Origin: Delphinapterus leucas
Taxonomy: Eukaryota > Chordata > Mammalia > Artiodactyla > Monodontidae
Reading direction: 5' to 3'
Assembly (NCBI RefSeq): GCF_002288925.2
Contig: NW_022097993.1
Location: forward strand, 13,130,122 to 13,194,121
DNA: 64,000 nucleotides
The translations under genes and the position numbers were made by a program. Shown piece after piece: positions 25,701-37,204 of the stretch; position 1 is the first letter of the stretch; each line of letters starts with the position of its first letter. Below the pieces are notes generated by a model. The model was not told where the DNA came from. It searched no databases and was given only the letters and a program-made list of their open reading frames with translations.

Positions 25701-26525
25701 CAGGCAAGGCCAACAAAAGTAAAAATAAATAAATGGATTACATCAAACTAAAAACATTTTCTGTAGCAAAGGAAGCCATGAACAAAATAAAATGCATCCT
25801 ACTGACTAGGAGATATATATTTGCAAATTATATGTTCAGCAAGGGATTAATATCCAAAATACACAAAGAAATCATACAACTCAACATCAAAAAAATAACC
25901 TGATTAAGAAGTGCGCAGAGGACCTGAAAATACATTTTTCCAAATGAGACATACAGATGGCCAACAGGCACATGAAAAGATGCCTCACACCACTAATCAT
26001 CAGGGAAAAGCAAATCAAAACCACAATGGCATATCATCTCACACCTGTTAAAATGTCTATTATCAAACAGAAAAGAAATAACAAGTGTGATGAGGATGTG
26101 AAGAAAAGGGAATTCTCATGCACTGTTGGTGGGATTGTAAATTAGTGCAGCCACTATGGCAAACAGTTTGGACTTTCCTTAAAAAACTAAAACAAGAACT
26201 ACCATATAATTCAGCAAATCCACCTCTCAGTGTTTATTCAAAGAAAACAAAAACACTAATTCAAAAAGATATATACAGCCCCATGTTCGTTGCAGCATTA
26301 TTTACAATAACCAAGATATGGAAACAACCTAAGTGTCCATCAACAGATGATTAAACAAAGAAGATGTGATTTAGGTATACAATGGAGTATTTCTCAGCTG
26401 TAGAAGTGAATGAAATGTTGCCATTTGAGACAACATGGATGGATCTATAGGGTATTATGCAAAGTAAAATAAGTCAGACAGAGAAAGACAAATACTATAT
26501 AATATCACTTATATGTGGAAACTAA
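22747..26525 (+). pseudogene. L1-5 ORF2 remnant (endonuclease and reverse transcriptase)
   Basis: The start ATG at 22747 is kept (MAISRYLSRITLN). The frame stops with TGA at 22828 after 27 codons. Homology then runs continuously through endonuclease, linker, RT and C-terminal region to the family's terminator at 26523-26525. The RT active site is intact as FADDM at 24783-24797 within an open block at 24657-25004 ([20 protein letters not shown]). C-terminal blocks are open at 25957-26145 and 26118-26354. Length is near the family norm. Confidence 0.88.
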
Positions 26526-26872
26526 AAAACAAAGCAAATGAACAAACATGACAAACAGAAACAGACTCATAGATGCAGAGAAAAATATGTGGCTGCCAGA
26601 GGGGGGTTGGTATCTGGGTGGGGGAAATAGGTGAAAGGGATTAAGTGGTACAGATTTCCAGTTTTTAAGTAAATAAGTCACAGGAATGTAATGGACAGTG
26701 TAGCAAATATAGTCAATAATATTGTAATAACTTTGGTGACAGATAGTAACTATACTTATGGTGGTGATGACTTCATAATGTATAAAAATATGGAATCACT
26801 AGGTGGAATACCTGAAACTAATATAATATTGTATTTCAATTACACTTAAAAACAAAACAAAACAAATAAACA

Positions 26873-27814
26873 AGCTTATGTTTCTCCAATTTCCAAGCCT
26901 GTACTCTTTTTACTACACATTATACCAATTGGGATCTAGATGAGAAAATGAATAGGTCTTTCAGAAGAAGGAACATTTTTTACAGAGGACTGGTTACACA
27001 GGTGAATGGAAGAGTGAAGAGGCCAATAAAGGAATAGTGAAGTAACCCAGAGATTTAGCAAAATTTTGGAGGTTGCCACCCTTGTAGACTGGTTGACCCT
27101 GGGATAAGATGGTTTTACCAGAGCCCAGAAGCCCAGGCTGCCAGGCGGAGGAAGCTCTACCACTGGAGGAGCTGCCCAAGGGAGAGCTGCAGCCAGGAAG
27201 GGATGGGACCCTGTCAGATTGCACAGTGAGCTGGGAAAGCTTCTCCCTTCCTCTGCTTCCAAACTTTGCATACTTCTTCCCATTGTTTTAACCTATCAAC
27301 AACCAAGAGAGCCTGGGAGAGCAAGGCATGGGAACAGTGGGGATGGGTCTGAGGCTGGTGCAAGCACGCTCTCCCTCTACCTGAAATGAAAAGCCCTATG
27401 AAATGAAATAGTGTTAATATGGGAGTTACAAAGAAGCACAAAACTATTAAACAAGTTCAGAGAAAGGGAGGTTAATGGTGGCTGCAGCATCAAGGGAGAG
27501 GCTCCTCAGAAAATTAAAGTTATGATGATTCATAAAGAGAAGTAGAATTTCTGAAAGTAAAGAGTGTAGGTGCTCCTGACATAAGGAACCACTTAAGTAC
27601 TTTCCTGCAGGTAAAGAATACTGCTCATTATTTTAAAAAGTCTTTCTACTCAGCAATATCTACAACATGTGTAGAGTATAAAGAATAATAAAAAAGAAAT
27701 ACATACACGCTATTCAGGCTCAGGGGGTAATACATCATTATCTGCAACTTATTTTTTAAATGTTTTATGGTTTAAAAATATCTATGCATACATATATGTG
27801 TGTGTGTGTGTAAT
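26873..27814. other. Intergenic stretch, slightly GC-richer centre, no gene recognised
   Basis: The centre (about 27060-27270) is GC-richer than its surroundings and opens short frames on both strands. The longest is 115 codons on the minus strand at 27283-26936. It is serine/proline-rich, without a recognisable domain, splice-site context or second exon. I saw no repeat I can name. A short TG run is at 27797-27811. Confidence 0.45.
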
Positions 27815-28215
27815 AAAATTTACCATTATAACCTTTTTTTTTTTTTTTTTTTTTGCGGTATGCCGGCCTCTCACTGTTGTGGCCTCTCCCGTTGCGGAGC
27901 ACAGGCTCTGGACGCGCAGGTTCAGAGGCCATGGCTCACGGGCCCAGCCGCTCCGCGGCATGTGGGATCTTCCCAGACCGGGGCACGAACCCGTGTCCCC
28001 TGCAGCGACAGGCAGACTCTCAACCACTGCGCCACCAGGGAAGCCCTATAACCATTTTTAAGTGTACAATTCAAGGGCATTAATCACATTCACAATGTTA
28101 TGTAACCATCACCACTATCTATTTCCAAAACATTTTCATCATCCTAAACAGAAGCTCTGTAGCCATTAAGCAATAACTCTTCATTACTTATTCTCCATAA
28201 GCCCTGGCAATTAAT
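27815..28215 (-). mobile_element. Old L1M-type 3' UTR fragment, interrupted by a SINE
   Basis: After removing the SINE at 27834-28046, the flanks join into sequence matching the reverse complement of an old mammalian L1 3' UTR as I remember it. The blocks AAGTGTACAATTCAAGGGCA, CATTCACAATGTTATGTAAC and CACCACTATCTATTTCC occur in the expected order. Its ends are approximate. The exact subfamily would need a library search. Confidence 0.65.
27834..28046 (-). mobile_element. CHR-2-like tRNA-derived SINE with target-site duplication
   Basis: On the minus strand it begins GGGCTTCCCTGGTGGCGCAG, has a polymerase III A-box region and a B-box (GGTTCGTGCCC, complement at 27981-27991). It then has the CHR-specific tail and a 21-base poly(A), seen as T at 27834-27854. 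A 7-bp direct repeat TATAACC flanks it (27827-27833 and 28047-28053). It is inserted in an old L1M fragment. Low divergence from the 63424 and 33738 copies makes it young. It is a SINE, not a functional tRNA gene. Confidence 0.95.
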
Positions 28216-29494
28216 TTACTTTAAAATGAATCAAAAATAAGATGGATTAATAGATTAATGTCAGTAGATAGATGGACATACAGTAACAAAATGTTAACAG
28301 ATGGATACATGTGTATAATAAAATGCTAATTGTAAGATCTAGGTGGTGGATTAAAATATCAATAAATAAAAAGACAAGTTAATGATAGACTATGGGTTTA
28401 GTAAATTTGGCTGATGTTAATCCTTCACTAGCTATTTCCCCTGCAAGAATTGGTCTTTGTTAGATTGTGTTTTGAGAGTAAGGACTGTCTTGTAATTGTT
28501 CTCTGTAAGTGCTCTGTCCAGAGAACTTATCAGAGCAAACTGTAAAGACTTGGTGCTGGATTTTTGACATTCTCAGAAGGGAGTATGAAAGGAAGAAGAC
28601 TGGAGTTTGTCTGGGTAATAGTTCCGTGGCAAAACTGTTCTTGCATATACGCCAATTCTGTAGTTTCTATTTTATAAGTTTTTGCTCCTACCAATATCTA
28701 AGCCTTTTCTCTAACTTTCTCATTGATTCTAAGAATGCATCAGAGTCTTTGTAATAAATTTCTATTCTAAGTTAGTGACAGTTTCTTCATATTAAAAAAT
28801 GTGGCGCAATAAAATTTCTCAATATGTTTAAATGAGAAATTTTGTTATCTATGGGTTCTTTCCTGAAGAACTAGGTCTATCATCTCTGTAATGTTTTCTA
28901 ATAGAAAAACACTCAACATATGCAATTTTAAAGAATAAAGTGAAGTTTAGGACACTAATGGTTTATGCTTATGTAGTGGAGTCTGCACAGGTGGAGGTAC
29001 ATATTGATAAAGTTAGAAAAATACTTGTTTTTTCTTGTGTTCTTCACTCAATGTACATCTTCTTACCATCCAAAGAGATACTTTTCAAGATAGACTATAA
29101 TTGCTACTATCAATTTATCAGATTCAGAGTGTAGAACTTATTTTCAGATCATTGAACAAAGATTTCACTAGGCAACTTTTGTGAAGAATAACAATTGTTA
29201 TGCAAATAATTCCTTTTTCTCAGCAAAGGAAATTTTACCATTTTTAAAACATTCTTTATGGTTTACAGGAATATTTGTTTGTAACTTTCATTAATATTTG
29301 TACCCTTGAATTATTGCTATAATGTATTTCATTTCATTGATGAGCAACATCATCAAAAACCATGTAATTAAATATTTTCCGTTAATAGTTTAAAATATAT
29401 ATTTCTTGAATATTCCTTTTAAAGAAAGTAAAATGAGTGAGATTGAATATAGCATTAGTATTCAAAGGATGGGTAGGAATCAGCTGAATGAAAG
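28216..29494. other. Intergenic stretch without recognised gene
   Basis: AT-rich single-copy-looking DNA. Frames are under 85 codons and show no domain. It contains one perfect 11-bp inverted repeat, listed separately. Confidence 0.5.
28811..28843. repeat. Perfect 11-bp inverted repeat with 11-nt loop
   Basis: AAAATTTCTCA at 28811-28821 is the exact reverse complement of TGAGAAATTTT at 28833-28843. No T-run or other context supports a terminator, and mammalian intergenic DNA of this composition yields such hairpins by chance. Confidence 0.9.
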
Positions 29495-29585
29495 GTATTG
29501 CACAAATAACATATGCTAAGCTGTGTGCTGGGTATTTTGCCCATTATTTAACCCTCAGAGCAATCCTAAGCAAAGGCAGAAAGTC
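29495..29585 (-). mobile_element. Possible MIR SINE relic
   Basis: The stretch GTGTGCTGGGTATTTTGCCC followed by ATTATTTAACCCTCAGAGCAA resembles the reverse complement of the MIR 3' half (consensus wording: TGTGCCAGGCACT...CATTTAATCCTCACAACAA). It is short and diverged, so only a library search would settle it. Confidence 0.4.
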
Positions 29586-30119
29586 TTTGGAAGGCACATA
29601 CTTTAGATCAGTCATTCTTTGAGGCACTTATTTAGATAATTTCATAAAAATGCATCTTGTTTATTGTTTGTTCTCAGTTCAGTTTGTTAAGCATACCAGG
29701 CTAAATAGTGCCCTGATTTTTTATTTAGTTGTAGTTTATATGCAATAGAAAAAGTTTGTCCACTTTACTACAAGTAAGCAGCATGAGACAAACTATACTG
29801 ACTGTTGATTTTTGCCTGAATGAGTTAAGTACTTCAGATTAGAAGCCTTTGGCTGCAAGCAACAGTGAATGATGATTAAAAGTTGGCTTTTAATCCAAAA
29901 GGTGGTGTTACTTTCTCATTCTTCTACCTCAAACAGATGGCAAGATGATTGCAACATTTCCAAGCAGGTCATCTACACATGCCACTTGCCAGAAACAAGT
30001 AGGAAGAGGAAAGCTTTCTCCCAAAGCTATCATCTTATATAACCAGTTTATATTTTTCAAAACTAAGAAATTAAAATTGGCACAGTGCTATTAACTAATC
30101 TATAGTTTCTCAGATTTAC

Positions 30120-30560
30120 AATTTTTCCACTAATATTTGTTTTTATGTTCCAGGATTCCATCCAGAATGACATGTTGCATTTAGTTATCATTCTCCTTAA
30201 TTTTTTTAGTCTGTGATTTTCTTTTCAGTTTTTCCTTGTTTCTCAAGACCTTTGCACTTTTGAAGGGAACTGATCAGGTATTTTGTAGAATGTATCTCAA
30301 TTTGGGTTTGATGTTTTCTCATGATTAGACTGGGATTATGGATTTTGATTAATTCCATTGGGGTGAAGTGCCTTTCATGAAATTATATTAGGGTATGCAA
30401 AATACTGACAAAATTTATTACTGGTAGTATTAAGGTAATTGTTTCAGGTACTTGAATAAGGTAATGTTTGTCAGGTGCCTTCACTGTGTAGTTACTACTT
30501 TTCCTTTTCTATGTTCTATTCCTTGGAAACAAGTCACTGAGTCTGGCTCACTGGAGACAC
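30120..30560 (-). mobile_element. Ancient L1ME/L1M-like 3' UTR fragment
   Basis: In order it shows blocks I associate with an ancient mammalian L1 3' UTR read in reverse. These are a ...CATTTAGTTATCATTCTCCT block, a ...GACCTTTGCACTTTTGAAGG block, TATTTTGTAGAATGTATCTC followed by AATTTGGGTTTGATGTTTTC, and a late CACTGTGTAGTTACTACTTT block. The order and spacing agree with memory of the family, but the subfamily is uncertain. Confidence 0.55.
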
Positions 30561-31889
30561 CACCAACTAATATGACAAATTTATTTCTGTTAAATGATTT
30601 TAAAACCAGATAATTGCAAAGACATTATGTATTAAGCCAAAATCTATTTGAGCTACCATGTGTGGTCATTTTAGTTAAGTTTTCCTTAAAGGGAACAAAC
30701 ACATGAAGTAGTTTCTATATCTATGTGTTTCAGTAGAAACAGATAAAATTTCTCTGCATATTTCTGATTTCTAAACAGTGCTAATAAGAATATCAAAGAA
30801 GTTAGGGGTCTTGAATAGAAGGTAGAAAGTATGGAGATACACCCAGAACCTGACTTTTACAGGAAGTAAGCCATTTCCAAGGTGTCAGCTGCTTTTGAAA
30901 GTCATATCAATTCTTACAGAATATAAGAATACATTTAGTATCAGAAGCATTACGTTACTCTCATGGCCTTAAATTATTGTTTGATGCAATATTGAAAAGT
31001 GCCTATTTGCTTGCAGGTAGCAGCTTGCTCAGTGGAAGAATTAATGTGTTCTATTTCAAATATATTTTGTTGCATTAGGGCAGCATTCTCTAAATTATGG
31101 GTTACATTCACTTGCTGTATCATAGAAAAGTCAGCAAAATCGAAATGTTGCCATATATTTATATATTCATTCATCTATTGATATTTCCATTTACTTATTT
31201 TTGGAGAAATATAAATGAATACAAAAGTAAATGAAGGAAAATCTTTGTATTAATATAGTATAAATTTTTGAGAAATTCATTAAACATATTTTTCATTTGC
31301 TTCCCTCACTCCCACCAGATGGACCTCCCAAACATACATACACATAAATAAATTCCCTATTTCTATTAGCAGTTTTTGGTCAGTAATACAAATCTAGTTG
31401 ATGTCAGCTTTGAAATCATTTTCACAAACTTGAATCAATCATCCATCAACTTTTATTGATTCTTCTTTCAAAATAAGTCTTTAATTTAGCCCTTTCTTTA
31501 TATTCTTATTGACTTCACCTGAGGTGAGGCCCTCACAGATAAACAATCAAAATATATTTTTTCCTAATATTCTTTCTTCAGTCTCTCTTTTTCTATCATT
31601 TATTGATATTCTGTACTCATATGGTATTCCCAAACATTGTGTGGAGTACATAAGTTTGTGTTAACATTATTTAATGTTTCTCCTCTCCTTACAAAGTCAT
31701 ATCTCAGATATGTTACTGCCTTGCTTCCCTGTACATAATACAAGACCTTTTTAAATGGGAACAATCCATCGTAGTGGATGTTTCTGAGTTATTTCTTACT
31801 ACTTTTTCTCTCCCTTCTCTGTCTTCTGGGAAATGCCCCCCTCCATTCTAATCATGTTTATTTTAGTACGACTCCATCTTTTTAAGAGA
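30561..31889. other. Intergenic stretch without recognised gene
   Basis: AT-rich DNA with frames of at most 66 codons and no recognisable domain, RNA gene or nameable repeat. Confidence 0.5.
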
Positions 31890-32755
31890 CATTGGTATGA
31901 TGACTGATCTGTAACTACTATGGTTAGAACCTCCAGTACAATGTGGAATAGAAATAAGAATGCATATCTTTTTTTCCTGATCTTAGAGGAAAGTTACTAA
32001 TCTTATACACAATAAATATAATATTAGCTGTGGGTTTTTTATAGATGCCCTTTTTCAGGTTGAAGAAGTTCCTTTCCATTTCTAGTTTGTTGAGTGTTTT
32101 TATCATGAAAGGGTGTTAGATTCTGTCAACTTCTTTTTATGTAGATATCCAGATGATCTTTTGATTTTTGGTCTTTTTTCTATTAACATGGCTTATTACA
32201 TTAATTGATTTTTGGATGTTAGACCAACCTTACATTTCTGGGATAAACCCCACTTGGTTATGGTGTGTGATCCTTTTAATATATTGCTGGATTCAGTTTG
32301 CCAGTGTTTTGTTGAGGAGTTTTGTATCTGTATTCAGAAGAGATATCAACCTGCAGTTTTCTTGTGGTGCTTTGTCTGGTTTCAGTATTATCATAACACT
32401 GCCCTCATAGAATGAGTAGAAAAGTATTCCTTCCCCTTCTATTTTTTTGGAGACTTTATGAAAAATTAACATCAATTATTCTTTAAATTTTTCATATAAT
32501 TTGCCAGTGAAGCTATCTGACCCTGAGCTTTTTTCTTCATTTGAAGTTTTAAAAATTACTTCTACAAATTTCCTTACTCGTTATACGTCTAGTCAGATTT
32601 TCTATTTCTACTTGTGTTAGTTTTGGCATAGCTTGAGTCTTGCCAGGAATTTTCCCATTTCTTCTAAGTTACCTAATTTGTTGCCATACATTTGTTTATG
32701 GTACTCCTTTATAAACCTTTTTATTTTTGTAAGATTGATAGTGATGTTTCCTTAA
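31890..32755 (-). mobile_element. Internal LINE-1 ORF2 fragment (reverse transcriptase)
   Basis: On the minus strand this is L1 ORF2 from the RT entry region to just before the catalytic motif. Visible blocks are the linker/RT entry (32755-32600), a STLPNSF-equivalent region near 32420, [12 protein letters not shown] codons near 32290, and MIKTLNKLEMERNFF at 32106 downward. Both ends are internal to ORF2, so the 5' part and the FADD motif with everything after it are missing. It is old and well diverged from the other copies. Confidence 0.85.
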
Positions 32756-33728
32756 TAGAGTTTTAAAATAACATTTACTTTGGTAGTGGTTGAAAAGTGG
32801 GTACACAGAGTGTAGCACTTGGAAGCATTACATGGCCACAAAATATATATGCATACATTGAATTTCTGATTGTAATACCACTGAGTTCACTGTGGATTTT
32901 TCATTGGGCTGACAAAACATGGAAGTTTTCCTCCTACTGCTGTATAAATTTTAAAATAATAAATAACTGTTACTTGAGAGAGAATGTAATATATCCAGGA
33001 ATTTTCATGTATTTGTTAGGTGGATTTTCAAATCAAATAGTAGTGTCTTCATGATACACAGGGTTATTTTATCTTAAAAAACATTGCATAATTAATGTGT
33101 CTGTTTTAAGCAGAGGTCCTTTCTCTATATAAATATATTTTTTTTCATGTTTTTTTTAGGAAATTATTGTTCACATATTTTTACATATGTTTAGAAAGGA
33201 AGCATTGAAATAAACACAAACACCTTTTCAAATACAACCATGCATTTGACTGTTATTTTATTGCTACTTTCTCTATACCTTCTTTGCATTCACTCTGTGC
33301 TGGTCTTTCTTATTCCTCCCACCACTTGACTATAAACTGCTCTTCATGACTCTTCGCAATTTGACCACAATTCCTTCTTGAATTACATAATATACAGATT
33401 ACATAACCTTATTTATAATATTTTTATTTATCCAGAATAGTGTTTTTCTTTATTCTGTTGCTTACTTTGTCTGAAGGCAGAGCAAATATATAATTGACAA
33501 TACTATTAAATAAGTGTGCATTGTTTGTAACGACTTGTGATTATTTATAACTTTTAATAGCTCACCCAAGCATACTTACCCTCCTCTTATCAGCTCTTAA
33601 GTGATTCATCTAGTTTTACCATCTTTGATCTCATAACTAGTCCTCTAAACTGGCACATGGAAAACATTAGAGAAAAATAATCTTAACATTTCTATTCTGA
33701 AAATTTGGTTTGAAAGGCATTGGAATTA
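32756..33728. other. Intergenic stretch without recognised gene
   Basis: AT-rich DNA. The longest open frame is 85 codons (32797-33054, plus strand) with no recognisable domain. Confidence 0.5.
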
Positions 33729-33737
33729 CTAAATGTC

Positions 33738-33948
33738 TTTTTTTTTTTTTTTTTTTGCGGTATGGCAGCCTCTCACTGTTGTGGCCTCTCCCGTTGCAGA
33801 GCACAGACTCCGGACGCGCAGGTCCAGTGGCCATGGCTCACGGGCCCAGCCGCTCCACGGCATGTGGGATCTTCCCGGACCAGGACACGAACCCGTGTCC
33901 CCTGCATTGGCAGGCGGACTCTCAACCACTGCGCCACCAGGGAAGCCC
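33738..33948 (-). mobile_element. CHR-2-like tRNA-derived SINE with target-site duplication
   Basis: Same family and orientation as the copy at 27834-28046, with a 19-base T-run (33738-33756) as the reverse-complement tail. The direct repeat CTAAATGTC at 33729-33737 recurs at 33948-33956 (its first C is shared with the SINE end). Just to the right, about 33962-33992, a short piece resembling an L1 3' terminus on the minus strand (ATCTTTATTGGAGTATAATT) is visible. Confidence 0.95.
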
Positions 33949-33992
33949 TAAATGTCATTTTAAAAACATCTTTATTGGAGTATAATTGCAAT

Positions 33993-35656
33993 AAGTATCA
34001 TTTTTGAAAGCATTTCCTTTGACTCCATGTTTATAGATATGGCAGGATCGTACTTTGTCTCCTTCAGTTCTCCTTATTCTTGGCTAAACTAAGTAAAGAA
34101 AAATAAACTTTGTTAGCATAATAAATCTACAGTGTTAGGACATGATAGGCAGCTTAAATTAGCAAAGTACATATTTTTTGTTATAATCATTCTTTCTGAA
34201 GATTATAAAGGGTCTTATTCAGTATTCAAATTAAGAACTTGATAGTCCTTTTTATGGATGGACTTGGAAAGTAAATGGAATCTGGAGGAGCTGATTAAAA
34301 TACCAAGCTATATCTAGGACTACATGAGGAACACGGAGGGTAAAAACAGATACAGGGGTTATATGAGGATAAGAGAAAAGAGGAGGGGATATTGGAAAAA
34401 TAGGGAAAATCTAAATACTGGTTTGAGGTGGACTTCACATGGCCTCACAATTGACTTTATGAGTAATATTTTGTATCAACATAATACTCTGTATCCTAAT
34501 GGCAAATCTCATTCTCTTATAGGGAACTATATCCTTATGTTTCCCTAAAGGATTGCATGAAGAGTGGAGACTTTAGTGTGGGAAATTTTAACTGCAGTCC
34601 TATGTCTGCCAATATCAACATGAATCACACCTTGACTAGGAAAGCACCACTGTGGTATGAGAAATGGGCCTGAACCTCACATGAGCAGTAAGAGTGGAGA
34701 GTGATGAGGTGATGACTAGCACTGTAACAGCACCACCTCTGGATAGTGTAAAGTCCAAAAGTAGATAGTTCAACAAGAAAGCCAGAGCTATACCCTAATG
34801 TTAGTTTTTTATACTCATCATTGCAACAAATGTTTTACAATAGTTATCCAGGAAGGGACTGATGGAGAGTGATTCACATACTGCAAGCAACAGATTTTTA
34901 TAGAAAGTTGTATTGTTTCTGAAATGTGAGTAAATATGTTCAATATGGAAGAGATAGTAGGAGGACCCAGAAAGAGCACCACCTTGTGACTCTGGATTGA
35001 AAGGTCATGACAACTAATAGAGAGGAAACTTTAACTTGTGCTGATGCCAAAATATATTAAAACATTGCATTTTTGAGTGGAGTTGATTGAGGAGGAGAAG
35101 TACAAAATTTGTGCCAAGGAGGAAAATTTTTAACTCTGCATTGAACACACACTGGAAATGTCATAGTAATGAAATGGCTCATATACAATTCACAGCTTAG
35201 GGGAAGCTGCCTTGAGGTAGTATTTAGAGTGAAAGAATGGGCATCTGTGTCTGCAAGTGACTGGCTAAAAGTTTTGGAAAAGTCTTTAACAAAAATCTAA
35301 GAAGCAAGAGTATTCCAGGCTTGTAACTGCCCAGGAGAGAGAGAATTTATTTAAAAATTCTAGATTTTAATGATGTGTTTTCTTTTTACAAGGGAAAGAA
35401 AACAATGAAATAGGATGAGGAGAGGGGAATGAAGATTGGGTGCAAGAAGCCAGATACAAAGGAATACATATGGCATGATGCTTTTTATATAAATTCTAAA
35501 AGAATAAAATCAATCTCTGGTGTTAGAAGCTAACATATTCTTTACCCGTGGTGGTAGTTTCATTATGGGGACCCAAGGAGTCCTCTGTGATGCTGGGGGA
35601 TATTCTATTTCTTGCTCTTGGGAATGGTTACATGAATGTGTTCACTTTGTAAAAAT
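33993..35656. other. Intergenic stretch without recognised gene
   Basis: Purine-richer around 34320-34400. Frames are under 75 codons. No repeat or RNA gene was recognised. Confidence 0.5.
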
Positions 35657-36704
35657 TCGTGTAGTTAGGGGGTGTGGCCAAGAGTAGGAAGACCCTGAAC
35701 TCACATGCTCCCATGGGCACATCAAAATTATAACTACTTCCAGAGCAAACTATCTATGAGAATGACCTGAAGACCAGCAGAAAAGATTTTCCACAACTAA
35801 AGATATAAAGAAGGAATGACAATGGGATTGGTAGGAGGTACAGAAACATGATACAGTTAGGACCCACACCCCCAGGTTGGTGACCCCAAAATGAGAAGTC
35901 CTCCCCAAGGAACAAGGGGTCCAAGTCCCACATTGGTCTTTCCAGCCCAGAGGTATTGCAACATGAAGATAAGCCCCAGATTGTCTGACTTGGAAAACCA
36001 GTGGAGCTTACATTTGGGAAAGTTGGAGAGATATAGGAAACAAGGACTCCACTCTTAAGGGCACATGCAAAATAATACATACTCTGAGTCCCAGTGTATA
36101 GGCAGTAGTTTGAAAGGAGCCTTGATCATACCCCTTGCTGATCTTGAAGAGCCTCCCAGAGAGGCAGCAGGTAACTGGGATTTCCCTTGGGGATAGAGAC
36201 ACTGGCAGCAGTAATTTTTTAGAGCTCATTCTACCACAATGATACTGGTGCTGGCAAGTGCCATTTTGGAATCTGCCTTCTAGCCTAATAGAACTGGGAA
36301 CATAACTGTCCACCAACAGGCCAGCACCAGGCCCTCATCCCCAGAGTCACACAGTCAAACGTGCAGGGACTTGACCCCACATACTTGTAGGTCAGCAGCA
36401 GCCCTGTGCCCCCAAGACATACAGCCAACAATGAAGGAAAACTACTACCATGTTAGCAGTCCTAGAGTGACTGCACAAAGCAGGGCCTCAAAGCCAATTG
36501 TGCTAGGGGTCAGCCCTGCATGCTAGCACACCAACAGTAGTCAATACCACCACAACAGAAGGGGACACACAGTCCACAAAGGGCACACCTCCAGAGTGTG
36601 TAGATCTGGTGACCAGAGGGAGTGTGCTGATGGGTCCCATAGAACATCTACTACATAAGACCACTTCACCAAGTTTGGGAAACATAAACAACCTACCTAA
36701 TACA

Positions 36705-36957
36705 CAGAAGTACAGAATTAGGCAAAATTAGAACACAAATGAGCGTGTTCCAAATGAAGAATGAAGACAAAAGATAACTAATTAAGTGGAGATAAGCAAT
36801 CTACCCAATAAAGAGTTCAATATAGTGATCATAAAGATGCTTACTTAACTCAGAGAATAATGGATAAATACAGTGAGAATTTCAACAAAGAATATAAAGA
36901 AGAACCAAATAGAACTGAAGAACACAAGAACTAAAATGTCAAAAACATTAAACAAAG
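36705..36957 (+). pseudogene. L1-6 ORF1 remnant, mostly deleted
   Basis: The N-terminal coiled-coil part of ORF1 is recognisable from the ACCCAATAAAGAGTTCAAT block to KTLNKEE-like codons near 36950. It then joins abruptly to the post-ORF1 spacer (ATGGGGAATTTTAGTGTTG onward). The RNA-binding RRM and C-terminal domain, about 600 bp, are absent. Confidence 0.7.
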
Positions 36958-37204
36958 AGGAGGAAGAAAATATGGGGAATTTTAGTGTTGTTAGAATGTG
37001 TTCAAAATTAAGGGATCATCATACATATACGTTGTTATGTATGAATCTCATGGTAACCACAAACCAAAAACCTATAATAAATATACAAACAAAAAATGGA
37101 AAGGAACCCAAACCTAACACTAAAGCTAGTCATCAAATCTTAAAGGAAGAGAGCAAAAGAAAAAGAAAAACGAACTACAAAAGCCAAAGAATACCATTAA
37201 CAAA

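Larger units (their letters stand above)
20603..26872 (+). mobile_element. L1-5: full-length old LINE-1
   Basis: This is the most complete plus-strand L1. It has a 5' UTR (20603-21427) of a different type from its neighbour, with CCAAGATGGTGG close to the first base. Then come ORF1 (21428-22303), a long spacer, ORF2 (22747-26525) and a 3' UTR ending in an A-rich tail near 26872. Only about 100 bp separates it from the end of L1-4. All frames are interrupted. No convincing target-site duplication was found, as expected for an old element with an A-rich end. Confidence 0.9.

Noticed and set aside
26936..27283. 115-codon minus-strand frame as a possible exon
   Set aside because: No domain, no convincing splice sites and no neighbouring exon; low-complexity serine/proline content.
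27798..28083. Overlapping 76-87 codon frames on both strands
   Set aside because: They are translations of the CHR-2-like SINE; similar peptides appear at 33710-34007, 43918-44156 and 63268-63607 for the same reason.
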